From: Paenibacillus glycanilyticus NBRC 16618
GTDB taxonomy: Bacteria > Bacillota > Bacilli > Paenibacillales > Paenibacillaceae
Length of the DNA: 64,000 bases
Assembly (NCBI RefSeq): GCF_004000805.1
Contig: NZ_BILY01000016.1
Location: 62,001-126,000 of the forward strand
Direction of reading: 5' to 3'
The translations under genes and the position numbers were made by a program. Position 1 is the stretch's first letter; every line of letters begins with the position of its first letter. This document shows positions 34,666-44,838 of the stretch, piece after piece. The notes beneath the pieces were generated by a model that saw only the letters and a program-made list of their open reading frames with translations, made no database searches and was not told the origin of the DNA.

Positions 34666-36351
34666 CTACTCCTTCGGTTCCACCGCCAGCTGGAGCTCGC
34701 GCTCCAGCTGCTCCGCATAAGCCGTGCTGACGCCCGCCGACCAACCGAACAGCTCCGCCATATAACGGTGCACGCCGTCCTTACAGCGGATAACACGGCT
34801 ACGGTCGAACAGGAGGCTGCCGCTGCGGCGGATCCAGAAGTCGACCGGCTTGCAGGCCATTTCATGGCGGATCGCATACAGCAGCTCCAGCAAAAGCGTA
34901 ACCGGAAGCTTTCGGCGAATCGCTTCCTCCTGCGCTTCGGGCATAAGGCTGAGCACGGTATCGATGTTGGACCCGAACCGGCGGACAAGCCGTTCCGCAT
35001 CCGGGCCGGCGAGCCCCGCTTTGACGGCTGCCGCCTTTTTATCCGAGACAAATCGCTCGTATCCCTCCGAACCGCCAACGTCACCGCCCGAGATCGGAAG
35101 CGTCTTCGTCCGGCTCTCGCCTATACCGTCCCGTCCGGCTTTGGCAAGCTGCTCTGCAGCCTGTTCCATAACGGTCTCGGCCATCTTCCGGTAGCCGGTC
35201 AGCTTGCCCCCTGCCATGGAGAGAAGGCCCGAAGGCGATACCAGCACCTCGTCGCGCCGCGAAATCTCGGACGGGTCTTTCCCTTCCTGATGAATAAGCG
35301 GTCTTACGCCTGCCCAGCTCGATTCCACGTCCTCGGCTTTCAGCCCAAGCGTAGGGAACATATCGTTAGCCGCCTTCAAAATATACTGCCGGTCCGCAGC
35401 CGTCATCCTCGGATGGACAAGGTCCTCCTTGTAATCCGTATCGGTTGTGCCGATATACGTCTTTCCGTCGCGGGGAATCGCAAACAGCATCCGCCCGTCT
35501 TCCGAGTCGAAGTAGATGGCCTGACCAAGCGGGAAACGTCTCTGGTCAAATACGAGGTGGACGCCTTTCGTATGATGGAGCGTCTTCCCCTTCTTGGATC
35601 CGTCCTTCTCCCGTATCGCGTCTACCCAAGGGCCTGCGGCATTGATCGTAACCTTTGCCTTCACTTGTCCCGTATTTCCCGTCAGCCGGTCCCTCACGTC
35701 CGCGCCAACGATCCGCCCGTTCTCATACAGCAGCGATTCGGCCTTCACGTAAGAGATCGCGCAAGCTCCGAGCTCTACGGCTCTTTTCATCACTTCTATT
35801 GTTAATCGGGCATCGTCGGTACGGTACTCGACATAATAGCCGCCCCCCTTCAGGCCCTCCCGCTTCAGAAGCGGCTCGCGCGTGACCGTCTCGTCTTTTC
35901 CAAGCATTTTCCTCCGCTCGGCGCGTTTGACCCCTGCCAGAAAGTCATACAATCGAAGACCAAGCGAAGTACTAAACATCCCGAAGGTACCGCCTTTATA
36001 GATCGGGAGCAGCATCCATTCCGGCGTTGTCACATGCGGCCCGTTCTCGTATACAATCGCGCGTTCCTTGCCGACCTCGGCTACAACTCCAATCTCGAGC
36101 TGCTTCAAGTAACGCAGACCGCCATGCACCAGCTTGGTCGAGCGGCTTGACGTCCCCGCGGCGAAATCCTGCATCTCCACCAGCGCCGTCTTTAATCCCC
36201 GCGTAACCGCATCAAGCGCGATCCCCGCCCCGGTAATGCCTCCGCCGATAATAAGCAGATCGTATTCCTCCGCCTGCAGCCGCCCGAACTGCTCCTCTCT
36301 CTTTAGAGCGTTAAAAGTTGGTCCTCCACCATGCCCGTTCCCGCTTGCCAT
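34666..36351 (-). CDS. glpD: Aerobic glycerol-3-phosphate dehydrogenase
   Basis: A 561-residue FAD enzyme that oxidises sn-glycerol-3-phosphate to dihydroxyacetone phosphate and passes electrons to the quinone pool at the membrane. The FAD-binding motif is YDLLIIGGGITGAGIALDA (residues about 29-47), then GTSSRSTKLVHGGLRYLKQ, INAAGPWVDAIR, and a C-terminal GlpD cap domain. The ATG 36351 has GGAG 9 bases upstream. It follows glpK by 110 bases on the same strand, so glpK-glpD are likely co-regulated. No glpF or glpP is in the window. Confidence 0.95.
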   Translation of the reverse strand: MASGNGHGGGPTFNALKREEQFGRLQAEEYDLLIIGGGITGAGIALDAVTRGLKTALVEMQDFAAGTSSRSTKLVHGGLRYLKQLEIGVVAEVGKERAIVYENGPHVTTPEWMLLPIYKGGTFGMFSTSLGLRLYDFLAGVKRAERRKMLGKDETVTREPLLKREGLKGGGYYVEYRTDDARLTIEVMKRAVELGACAISYVKAESLLYENGRIVGADVRDRLTGNTGQVKAKVTINAAGPWVDAIREKDGSKKGKTLHHTKGVHLVFDQRRFPLGQAIYFDSEDGRMLFAIPRDGKTYIGTTDTDYKEDLVHPRMTAADRQYILKAANDMFPTLGLKAEDVESSWAGVRPLIHQEGKDPSEISRRDEVLVSPSGLLSMAGGKLTGYRKMAETVMEQAAEQLAKAGRDGIGESRTKTLPISGGDVGGSEGYERFVSDKKAAAVKAGLAGPDAERLVRRFGSNIDTVLSLMPEAQEEAIRRKLPVTLLLELLYAIRHEMACKPVDFWIRRSGSLLFDRSRVIRCKDGVHRYMAELFGWSAGVSTAYAEQLERELQLAVEPKE

Positions 36352-36461
36352 TACGAACAGCTCCTATCGCAAATTCTTTATCTTCTGTGGAAAAAAGAAA
36401 ACCGCGAACATTTCTCCATTATGCTATTACGCATGATGAAGAACTGCCACGGTCTATTCCC

Positions 36462-38012
<1,551 letters not shown>

Positions 38013-38070
38013 CTATTGTATTCTATTCGAGGCGCTGAGCCAAACTCCCTTTGCCGGGCGCTTACATTCC

Positions 38071-39618
38071 TTAATATCTCTCCGATACGATCTTTGCCTG
38101 CGTGAACAGCAGCAGGTAATCGCGGCCGCCCGCCTTCGAATCCGTACCCGACATATTGAACCCGCCAAACGGATGCGCGCCCACAAGCGCCCCCGTGCAT
38201 TTGCGGTTTAAATACAAATTGCCTGCCATAAACTCGCGCCGAGCCTGCTCCAGATGCGCCCGGTTTCTCGAAATAACGGCTCCCGTCAAGCCGAACACCG
38301 TATTGTTCGCGATCTCAAGAGCATTCTCGAACGATTTGGCTCTCGTAAAAGCAAGCACCGGACCAAAAATCTCCTCCTGCGAGATTCGGGCGTTCGCGTC
38401 TACATCGGCAAAGATCGTAGGCTCGATAAAATAACCGACCGAATCATCGGATGTTCCCCCGGCGACCAATCGGCCTTCTCCCTTGCCAATCTCGATATAC
38501 TCCTGGATTTTGCGGAAGGCCTTGTCATCGATAACGGCTCCTACATTCGTGGTAGCATCCGCAGGATCGCCTACCGTAAGCCGGTTGGTTCGGTCCAGAA
38601 CCTTCGCCAGCACCTCGTCGTACACGGCTTCGTGGACGATCGCTCTGGAGCAGGCGGAGCATTTTTGCCCGGAAAAGCCAAAGGCAGCAGCTACAATCGA
38701 ATCCGCGGCAAGCTCCAGATCCGCCTCCGCATCCACGATGATGGCGTCTTTTCCGCCCATTTCGGCAATGACGCGCTTGATCCATTTTTGCCCCGGCTGC
38801 GTCTTTGCCGCCCGTTCGTTGATCCTTAGTCCAACCTCGCGGGAACCGGTAAAGCTGACGAACCGCGTCAGCGGATGATCAACCAGATAATCGCCAACCT
38901 CGCTGCCCGGCCCCGGCAAATAATTGACGACGCCCGCAGGGACGCCGGCTTCTTCAAGCAGCTCGAAAAACTGCGCCGCAATAACCGACGTTGGGCTTGC
39001 CGGCTTCAGGACAACCGTGTTGCCGCATACGAGAGCGGCCGTGGTCATGCCCGCCATAATAGCGAGAGGGAAATTCCAGGGCGGAATGACAATACCGACG
39101 CCAAGCGGAATATAATAAAGTTGATTCTCCTCATCGTCAAGAGGAGTCAGAGGCTGCGGCTTGCTTATGCGCTGCAGCTCGCGCGCGTAAAATTCCATAA
39201 AGTCTATCGCTTCCGCCGTATCCGCATCGGCCTCGGCTCGCGTTTTGCCCGCTTCAACCGTCATCCATGCGGAAAACTCATGCTTGCGCCGCCGCAGCAG
39301 TGCCGCTGCTTTATATAAATACCTGGCCCGTTCGTTTGGCTCGGTAAACTTCCAGCTGTCGAAGGTGCGAGCCGCTGTCTGAATGGCCTCTTCCGCAAGA
39401 CTGGCATCCGCTTGGGAAACTACGCCGATCACCTGATTTTTGGAGGCCGGATTCGTGGACGGCAAGGTCCGCGTCGTCGTAATCCGGCGGCCACCGATCA
39501 CCAGCGGATATTCCCTGCCCAGCTTGGAACCCACCAATTCAAGCGCCGCATCGTACGCCTTGTTATTTGCTTCCGACTGAAAGTTCGTGAAAGGTTCATT
39601 CTTAAATGTTGCCCTCAT
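38071..39618 (-). CDS. pruA: L-glutamate gamma-semialdehyde dehydrogenase
   Basis: A 515-residue aldehyde dehydrogenase, the exact usual length of the RocA/PruA group. It oxidises glutamate semialdehyde (from proline or arginine) to glutamate with NAD. Active site: general-base region [12 protein letters not shown] and catalytic Cys in [25 protein letters not shown] and [11 protein letters not shown] are NAD-binding parts. ATG 39618 follows GGGGGA; 16 extra codons of open frame upstream are rejected. It is divergent from putB with a 92-base shared promoter region, so the two steps of proline catabolism are encoded back to back. Confidence 0.95.
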   Translation of the reverse strand: MRATFKNEPFTNFQSEANNKAYDAALELVGSKLGREYPLVIGGRRITTTRTLPSTNPASKNQVIGVVSQADASLAEEAIQTAARTFDSWKFTEPNERARYLYKAAALLRRRKHEFSAWMTVEAGKTRAEADADTAEAIDFMEFYARELQRISKPQPLTPLDDEENQLYYIPLGVGIVIPPWNFPLAIMAGMTTAALVCGNTVVLKPASPTSVIAAQFFELLEEAGVPAGVVNYLPGPGSEVGDYLVDHPLTRFVSFTGSREVGLRINERAAKTQPGQKWIKRVIAEMGGKDAIIVDAEADLELAADSIVAAAFGFSGQKCSACSRAIVHEAVYDEVLAKVLDRTNRLTVGDPADATTNVGAVIDDKAFRKIQEYIEIGKGEGRLVAGGTSDDSVGYFIEPTIFADVDANARISQEEIFGPVLAFTRAKSFENALEIANNTVFGLTGAVISRNRAHLEQARREFMAGNLYLNRKCTGALVGAHPFGGFNMSGTDSKAGGRDYLLLFTQAKIVSERY

Positions 39619-39710
39619 ACCCGCATCCCCCTTCGATACATGCTCACTATTCCATTTATAGTTCATCCGGCAGGACGTTATGTTTTTTACTTAGAAAGGA
39701 GCGATAGACA

Positions 39711-40628
39711 ATGGGTGCAGGCCTTTACCGCCGAACACTGCTAGGCATCACCGGCAACAAGCTTGTGGAGCATCTGTCCATCCGCTACGGCCGCAAGCTC
39801 GCTTCCAAATTCATCGCCGGCGACAATCTGGAAGAAGCGATGGATCGAACGGAGGAGCTCAACAGTCAGGGCATTATGGTGACGCTGGACCATCTTGGAG
39901 AAGGGATCAAGGACTTGAAGGAAGCCGAGGGCTACAGGGATGAGTACTTAAAGATTGTCCGCGAGATCGCAAGACGCAAAGTGAATGCCAACGTCTCGCT
40001 CAAGCCGACCCAATTCGGTCTTGCGCTGGATAAGGAGCAATGCCACTCCAATATCCGGGCGGTTGTGTCGGAGGCGAAGTACAGCCGGATTTTTGTCCGG
40101 CTCGATATGGAGGATACGCCGTATACGCAGGCGACCATCGATCTGGTGCGGAGGCTTCATGCCGGCTGGATGACCAATGTGGGCACCGTCATTCAAGCGT
40201 ATTTGCACCGGTCCGAAGAGGATGTAAAGGCGCTGAGCAAGGAAAAGGTTAATCTGCGGCTGGTGAAAGGGGCTTACAAAGAGCCCCCGGAGGTGGCGTA
40301 CCAGAATGCGGGGCAAGTGCTCGGCAACTTCAAAAAGCTCATCGAGCATCGCCTGAAGAACGGAGTATATACGGCCGTTGCCTCGCATGACGATAAGGTC
40401 ATCAACTTCACCAAGGCTTTCGCCGAGGCAAACAATATCTCGAAGGATGCCTTCGAGTTCCAGATGCTCTACGGCCTTCGCATGGGCAAGCAAGCCGAGC
40501 TAGCCCAAGAAGGCTACCGCGTCCGCTGCTACGTGCCGTACGGCACGATGTGGTACCCGTACTACACCCGCCGTTTGGCCGAGAAGCCGGCGAACCTGGT
40601 GTTGGTTTTGAGGAATATGTTTAAGTAA
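39711..40628 (+). CDS. putB: Proline dehydrogenase
   Basis: A 305-residue flavin enzyme oxidising proline to pyrroline-5-carboxylate at the membrane. The stand-alone PutB/FadM barrel is recognised by NVSLKPTQFGLALDKE, VRLDMEDTPYTQATIDLV, QAYLHRSEEDV, LRLVKGAYKEPPEVAYQ, ASHDDKVI and FEFQMLYGLRMGKQ with the C-terminal YRVRCYVPYGTMWYPYYTRRLAEKPANL (split). AAAGGAG lies 9 bases before ATG 39711. It pairs functionally with the divergent pruA. A duplicated terminator and repeat block follows. Confidence 0.95.
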   Translation: MGAGLYRRTLLGITGNKLVEHLSIRYGRKLASKFIAGDNLEEAMDRTEELNSQGIMVTLDHLGEGIKDLKEAEGYRDEYLKIVREIARRKVNANVSLKPTQFGLALDKEQCHSNIRAVVSEAKYSRIFVRLDMEDTPYTQATIDLVRRLHAGWMTNVGTVIQAYLHRSEEDVKALSKEKVNLRLVKGAYKEPPEVAYQNAGQVLGNFKKLIEHRLKNGVYTAVASHDDKVINFTKAFAEANNISKDAFEFQMLYGLRMGKQAELAQEGYRVRCYVPYGTMWYPYYTRRLAEKPANLVLVLRNMFK

Positions 40629-40667
40629 CTTGCCTCCCGCACCCGCCACGCCTTGCAAATTCGCACA

Positions 40668-40706
40668 AAAAGAAATCCCTGCGGGTACGCAGGGATTTCT
40701 TTTTTC
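40668..40706. terminator. Terminator after putB, first copy
   Basis: AAAAAGAAATCCCTGCG, loop GGTA, CGCAGGGATTTCTTTTT: a perfect 17-bp symmetric stem able to act in both directions. Confidence 0.9.
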
Positions 40707-41010
40707 CGGCTACATGGGCCGGGGTCGTAAGGACGCAAGTGGACTGCAGGTGGACTCAAAGCCAACGCCCCCCATCCCGGCTAACGAAACGTAGTATCGT
40801 TATTTCCGACAAAACAGCCGTTTTCAGATTCTAACGAAACTTGGTATCGCTATTAGGTCGTTTTCAAGCCAAATGTAGCTCGTTCGCCCCAAATAACGTT
40901 ACTGAGTTTCGTTAGAAATCACAGCGGCCCAAAAACCGCCAAATAAGGTGCTGTAGTTTCGTTAGCGCCAAGCGAGGGCCCATCCAACGTTGTGCTCAGT
41001 AAAATATCAC

Positions 41011-41048
41011 AAAAAGAAATCCCTGCGGGTACGCAGGGATTTCTTTTT
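41011..41048. terminator. Terminator, second copy in the duplicated block
   Basis: The same 17-bp stem and loop as at 40668, 343 bases further on. It is downstream of the minus-strand aminopeptidase as well, but separated from it by the second repeat element. Confidence 0.85.
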
Positions 41049-41350
41049 GCCGGCTACATGGGCCGAGGATGCAAAGACGCAAGCGGGCTGCAGGCGGGCT
41101 CAAAGCCAACGCCCCCATCCCGGCTAACGAAACGTAGTATCGTTATTTCCGGAAAAACAGCCGTTTTCAGATTCTAACGAAACCTGGTATCGCTATTAGG
41201 TCGTTTTTTAAGCCCAATGTAGCTCATTCGCCCCAATTAACGTTACTGAGTTTCGTTAGAAATCACAGCGGCCCAATAACCACCAAATAAGGTGTTGTAG
41301 TTTCGTTAACGCCAACGCGAAGGCTATCCCACTACCGCCACATCGCTCTA

Positions 41351-42460
41351 CTAGTTGCCCAGCAAAATCAGCTCTTTCGGATAGCTGGTCAGCACGCTGA
41401 CGGAACCGTCCGCTTGAATGTACACGTCGTCCTCAATCCGGACGCCTCCGATCACCGGATCATAGATGCCCGGTTCAATCGTAAACAACAGGCCCGGCTC
41501 GATAACCGATTGATTTTGCCCCGAAACGGAAGGCTGCTCATGCACATCCATGCCAAAGCCATGGCCGAGACGATGCGTGAACAGCGGCCCAAAGCCCTTC
41601 TGCTCAATGACGTCGCGGGCCGCTTTATCCACGGAAGCCAGCGTTACGCCGGCTTTGGCCGCCGCGATCCCCGCCATGTTGGCGGCAAGCACCGTATCGT
41701 AGATGGCGCGCTGCTCTTTGGAAGCCTCCCCCATCACAAACGTTCTCGTAATGTCGGAGCAATAGCCGCCGGCCTGAACGCCGATATCGATCAACACAAA
41801 GTCGCCATGCTTGATCGTGTCGTAGCCCGGCGTGCCATGCGGCAGCGCGGAACGGGCGCCGGTCAGCACGATGGATTCAAACGCCGGACGGTCCGCGCCA
41901 AGCTTGCGCATCTGATACTCGATCTCTGCCGTCAGCTCAAGCTCCGTCATGCCGATTTTGGCATGGGAAGCGGCGTGTGCCACAACCTTTTCCACCATTA
42001 GAACGGCATTCTGCACCTTGCTGATTTCTTCCTCGCTTTTTTTCGTGCGCAGGGACAGAATAAAGCCTTCGAGATCAACAAAACGCGCGCCGCCTAAAGC
42101 ATCCTGAATCCGCTCAGCCTTGGCGATCGAGACCGCTTCCTTCTCAATGCCCGCTGCCGCAACACCCGACGCCGTATGCTGCTTCAGCACCTCGTAGGCA
42201 TTCTGCGTATCCGAGATTGGCACAAGCTTGCCGTTCCCGCCAAACGGCTCCGCCGCCGACAGGTCGAGAAGCGGCATGTACAGCGTCTCCTCCCCCGTCC
42301 GCGCATCCAGCGCCAACGCCAGGAACCGCTCATGCGGATTGCAGGAAAAGCCCGTAAAATAATATACATTCGTCGGAGACGTAATAAAGGCGATATCGAT
42401 GCCGTTCTCTTTCAAATAAGCAGCCAGCTGCCCTTTTCTCTGTTGCCAAATGGATTCCAT
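41351..42460 (-). CDS. Xaa-Pro aminopeptidase, M24 family
   Basis: A 369-residue cytoplasmic metallopeptidase of the M24B group, which releases N-terminal residues before proline. The creatinase-like N-domain (ITSPTNVYYFTGFSCNPHERF) precedes the pita-bread catalytic domain. Metal ligands: Asp in VLIDIGVQAGGYCSDITRTF (two), His in HRLGHGFGMDVHEQP, Glu in FTIEPGIYDP and GVRIEDDVYI. A typical length. It is divergent from an M29 aminopeptidase gene; both would serve peptide use. It may also act on X-Pro dipeptides (prolidase). Confidence 0.93.
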   Translation of the reverse strand: MESIWQQRKGQLAAYLKENGIDIAFITSPTNVYYFTGFSCNPHERFLALALDARTGEETLYMPLLDLSAAEPFGGNGKLVPISDTQNAYEVLKQHTASGVAAAGIEKEAVSIAKAERIQDALGGARFVDLEGFILSLRTKKSEEEISKVQNAVLMVEKVVAHAASHAKIGMTELELTAEIEYQMRKLGADRPAFESIVLTGARSALPHGTPGYDTIKHGDFVLIDIGVQAGGYCSDITRTFVMGEASKEQRAIYDTVLAANMAGIAAAKAGVTLASVDKAARDVIEQKGFGPLFTHRLGHGFGMDVHEQPSVSGQNQSVIEPGLLFTIEPGIYDPVIGGVRIEDDVYIQADGSVSVLTSYPKELILLGN

Positions 42461-42641
42461 GCATATTCACTCCGTTTCTCAGTAAAAGCTTTCCCTGCTA
42501 TTATAACGCCGTCTCGCGCGGTAACCAAACCATTCTGCCTCTCCTCTACCATTTTGAAATTCCTCGAAAATAAGTTCATACTATAGCTATAGGGTCCACA
42601 GGAAACTATACATAACGTTAACGAGAGAGGAATGAAGCCCC

Positions 42642-43874
42642 GTGCTGACTTTTGAGCAAAAATTAAACAACTATGCGGACATCATTGTAAAAATCGGAGC
42701 GAACATACAACAAGGGCAAACGGTTATGGTTAATGCGACAATTGACGCGCCAGAGCTCGTTCGACTCGTCGTGAAAAAAGCGTATGAAGCCGGTGCCTAC
42801 CAAGTGAAGGTATTCTGGCATGACGACGCCGTATCCCGCATTCATTATGATCTTGCTTCGCTTGAATCGTTCCTGGAGGAGCCAAAATGGTCCGCCGGCG
42901 AAAAGCTCGAGATGGCGGAAAAAGGCGCTGCCTCCATTACGATCGGATCCGCCGATCCCGATCTGCTCCGCGGCGTATCGCAGGAAAAAATCCGCAACGC
43001 GGACCGTACGGCGCGTAAAGCTAACGAGAAATACCGTCAAATGTCCCAGGCTTTCAAATTTACCTGGTCGCTGGCAACAGCCCCTTCCGCCGCATGGGCA
43101 GCCAAGGTCTTCCCGGATCTTCCGCAGGAAGAGCAAGTCGCAAAGCTGTGGGATACGATCTTCCAAATGGTGCGTGCCGACCAGCCGGATCCAATCGCCG
43201 CTTGGGAAGCGCATATTAAGCAGCTGAAATCCAAGGCGCAATATTTGAACGATAAAGCCTATAAATATTTGCATTACGTTGCCCCTGGCACCGACCTGAC
43301 GCTAGAAATGCCCAAAGATCAAATCTGGCTTGGCGGCAGCAAGCAAAATGAACAAGGCACCTGGTTCGTTCCGAACCTGCCAACCGAAGAAGTCTACTCG
43401 GCACCGCTTCGTACCGGCGTAAACGGAACCATCTCCAGCACGAAGCCGCTCAGCTATAACGGCAATATCGTTGACAACTTCTCGTTTACCTTCGAGAACG
43501 GCCGCGTGGTCGATTTCAAGGCGGAGCAAGGCGAAGAAGCCATTAAAGGCCTGCTCGATACCGACGACGCAGCGAAGTTCCTCGGCGAAGTTGCCCTAGT
43601 GCCGCATACCTCGCCCATTTCGGATTCGAACATTTTGTTCTATAAAACGATCTTCGACGAAAATGCTTCCTGCCACTTGGCTCTGGGCAGCGCCTACGCG
43701 TCCTGCATCAAGGGCGGCGCCGGCCTATCGCGCGAGGAGCTGCTCGAAAGAGGGCTGAACCAAAGCATGGCGCATACCGACTTCATGGTAGGCTCCGCCG
43801 AGCTCAACCTCTACGGCATCACCGAAGACGGCACCCGCGAGCCTATCTTGGTTAACGGCAACTGGGCGTTTTAA
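42642..43874 (+). CDS. Aminopeptidase, M29 (AmpS) family
   Basis: A 410-residue cytoplasmic leucyl-type aminopeptidase. Family pieces: FEQKLNNYADIIVKIGANIQ at the start, QGQTVMVNATIDAPELVRLV, EMPKDQIWLGGSKQNEQGTWF, NLPTEEVYSAPLRTGVNGTI (metal-binding Glu), LGEVALVPHTSPIS and HTDFMVGSAELNLYGI with His/Asp ligands near the end. GTG 42642 has GAGAGGA about 11 bases upstream. A 150-base nested hairpin follows the stop. Confidence 0.93.
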   Translation: MLTFEQKLNNYADIIVKIGANIQQGQTVMVNATIDAPELVRLVVKKAYEAGAYQVKVFWHDDAVSRIHYDLASLESFLEEPKWSAGEKLEMAEKGAASITIGSADPDLLRGVSQEKIRNADRTARKANEKYRQMSQAFKFTWSLATAPSAAWAAKVFPDLPQEEQVAKLWDTIFQMVRADQPDPIAAWEAHIKQLKSKAQYLNDKAYKYLHYVAPGTDLTLEMPKDQIWLGGSKQNEQGTWFVPNLPTEEVYSAPLRTGVNGTISSTKPLSYNGNIVDNFSFTFENGRVVDFKAEQGEEAIKGLLDTDDAAKFLGEVALVPHTSPISDSNILFYKTIFDENASCHLALGSAYASCIKGGAGLSREELLERGLNQSMAHTDFMVGSAELNLYGITEDGTREPILVNGNWAF

Positions 43875-44023
43875 TCGATAATGATCCTGCCGAGAAAACA
43901 TCTCCTTCTAGTTGCTGTTGAAATCGTGATATTGGAATAAATAGTTTATGGGTTTTATCACGATTTCAAAGGCAAGCGTTACACTCTTTCAGGAGATGTT
44001 TTCTCTTCGGATCCTATCGATTA
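43872..44023. repeat. Long nested hairpin after the M29 aminopeptidase gene
   Basis: Three nested perfect pairs: AATCGATA region / TATCGATT region (43873-43886 and 44009-44022), GAGAAAACATCTCCT / AGGAGATGTTTTCTC (43892-43906 and 43991-44005), and TTGAAATCGTGATA / TATCACGATTTCAA (43918-43931 and 43956-43969). It is followed by a T run. It could be an elaborate terminator or the remnant of a small mobile element. Confidence 0.75.
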
Positions 44024-44040
44024 TTTTTTGAGACAAAAGG

Positions 44041-44077
44041 AGTGGAACTAGGCTTTAAGCCGGTTCCACTCTTTTTT
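44041..44077 (+). terminator. Terminator hairpin
   Basis: AGTGGAAC / GTTCCACT with an inner GGCTTTAAGCC palindrome, followed by CTTTTTT. It lies 165 bases after the aminopeptidase stop, just beyond the long nested hairpin. Confidence 0.75.
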
Positions 44078-44355
44078 GTTTTCTCCCCACACCGATTGAT
44101 AGGTGGAGAAGGAATAGTATCTCATGGAGGAGCGTTAGCGCTTGCCTTTGTTACTCTTGATATTACCGCCGCTGAAAATTCGATCCGAATATCAAGAGAA
44201 CAACAGCAACCGGAAGGAGATACTTTCCTGCGTAACCAGATCAATCCCCCATCCCGATACTTTCCTGCGCAACCTCATCAACTCAACAATCCCTTCATCT
44301 CTAGCATACGCCGCGACCGAATCTACCTATCAATCATAGACTATACCAGTCTATC
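44078..44355. other. Intergenic stretch with a short direct repeat
   Basis: About 280 bases without a supported gene. The only structure seen is a 19-bp direct repeat, GATACTTTCCTGCGTAACC at 44219-44237 and with one change at 44256-44274, 37 bases apart. It presumably holds the promoter of the small genes that follow. Confidence 0.4.
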
Positions 44356-44372
44356 AGGAGGAGGCTCCCCCC

Positions 44373-44549
44373 TTGATTCATCAAAACGTGAAGTCCTACC
44401 GCTACCGCGTCGGCCGCAACAACTACATCGTTATTAATATTTATCAGACGGCCAAGGCATCGGCCGAAGCCGGCAACGTGCTCGCGAGCAACGCCGTTAA
44501 CGTGCAAATTATGAAGCAGCTGGCGAAGCAAAAGAAACGCAAACGTTAA
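44373..44549 (+). CDS. Small basic protein, 58 residues, unknown
   Basis: It starts with TTG 44373, 8 bases after a perfect AGGAGGAGG (44356-44364), and reads IHQNVKSYRYRVGRNNYIVI onward to a basic tail KQLAKQKKRKR. A central NVLASNAVNVQ stretch is alternately hydrophobic. No family was recognised. The strong ribosome site, sensible codon use and a similar-sized second gene 44 bases downstream support it as real. Its very basic end suggests nucleic-acid or spore-core binding, but that is only a guess. Confidence 0.65.
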   Translation: MIHQNVKSYRYRVGRNNYIVINIYQTAKASAEAGNVLASNAVNVQIMKQLAKQKKRKR

Positions 44550-44593
44550 TCCGCCTCTACAGTCGTCCAAGCAATGGCGAGGAGGTGATTCGA

Positions 44594-44770
44594 ATGGGTC
44601 GTAAAAGAACGAAATCCGCTGACAAGAACATTGTCAAATGGAGCAAAGGCACAACCAACGTCCGCGTCGGCCAATCGGCGAACGCAACGATTAACCAAGG
44701 CGGCAACGCGTTTGCCATTAACGCTTCCGAGATTGGCGTCGTCCGCATCCGTCCTGGCGCGCAGGGCTAA
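44594..44770 (+). CDS. Small basic protein, 58 residues, unknown, partner of the previous gene
   Basis: ATG 44594 follows GAGGAGGTGA at ideal distance. The product begins MGRKRTKSADKNIVKWSKG, has a Gly/Asn/Ala middle (GQSANATINQGGNAFAINA) and ends VVRIRPGAQG. Same length as the upstream protein, and both contain a GN-x-x-A-x-NA pattern, so distant relation is possible. A terminator follows within 15-70 bases, giving a two-gene unit. Not recognised; a spore-specific or coat-associated role would fit a Bacillales small protein but is unproven. Confidence 0.65.
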   Translation: MGRKRTKSADKNIVKWSKGTTNVRVGQSANATINQGGNAFAINASEIGVVRIRPGAQG

Positions 44771-44784
44771 GCAGATCCAAAAGA

Positions 44785-44838
44785 AAGCAGGGCTGTTTCG
44801 CGTGGAGGTCAAGCTCCGCGCGGCAGCCCTGCTTTTTT
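44785..44838. terminator. Terminator after the small-protein pair
   Basis: AAGCAGGGCTG / CAGCCCTGCTT with a long inner stem and T runs on both strands. It overlaps the last codons of the convergent membrane protein gene. Confidence 0.8.

Larger units (their letters stand above)
40666..41330. repeat. Tandem duplication of a 343-bp block with two family B four-unit elements
   Basis: Two near-identical copies start at 40666 and 41009. Each begins with a terminator hairpin and carries four 25-bp units (start CTAACGAAAC): forward 40781 and 40831, reverse 40891 and 40941 in copy one; forward 41124 and 41174, reverse 41235 and 41285 in copy two. Spacings are 50, 60, 50 and 50, 61, 50. Each spacer between the forward units holds AAAACAGCCG. 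The 720-base gap between putB and the aminopeptidase gene contains only this block. Confidence 0.9.

Noticed and set aside
34768-35805. A 345-codon plus-strand frame opposite glpD
   Set aside because: Shadow caused by codon bias in a high-GC gene; glpD motifs are unambiguous.
44042-44437. A 131-codon frame overlapping the first 58-residue gene
   Set aside because: It begins inside a terminator stem and has no ribosome site; the TTG-started gene has a perfect one.
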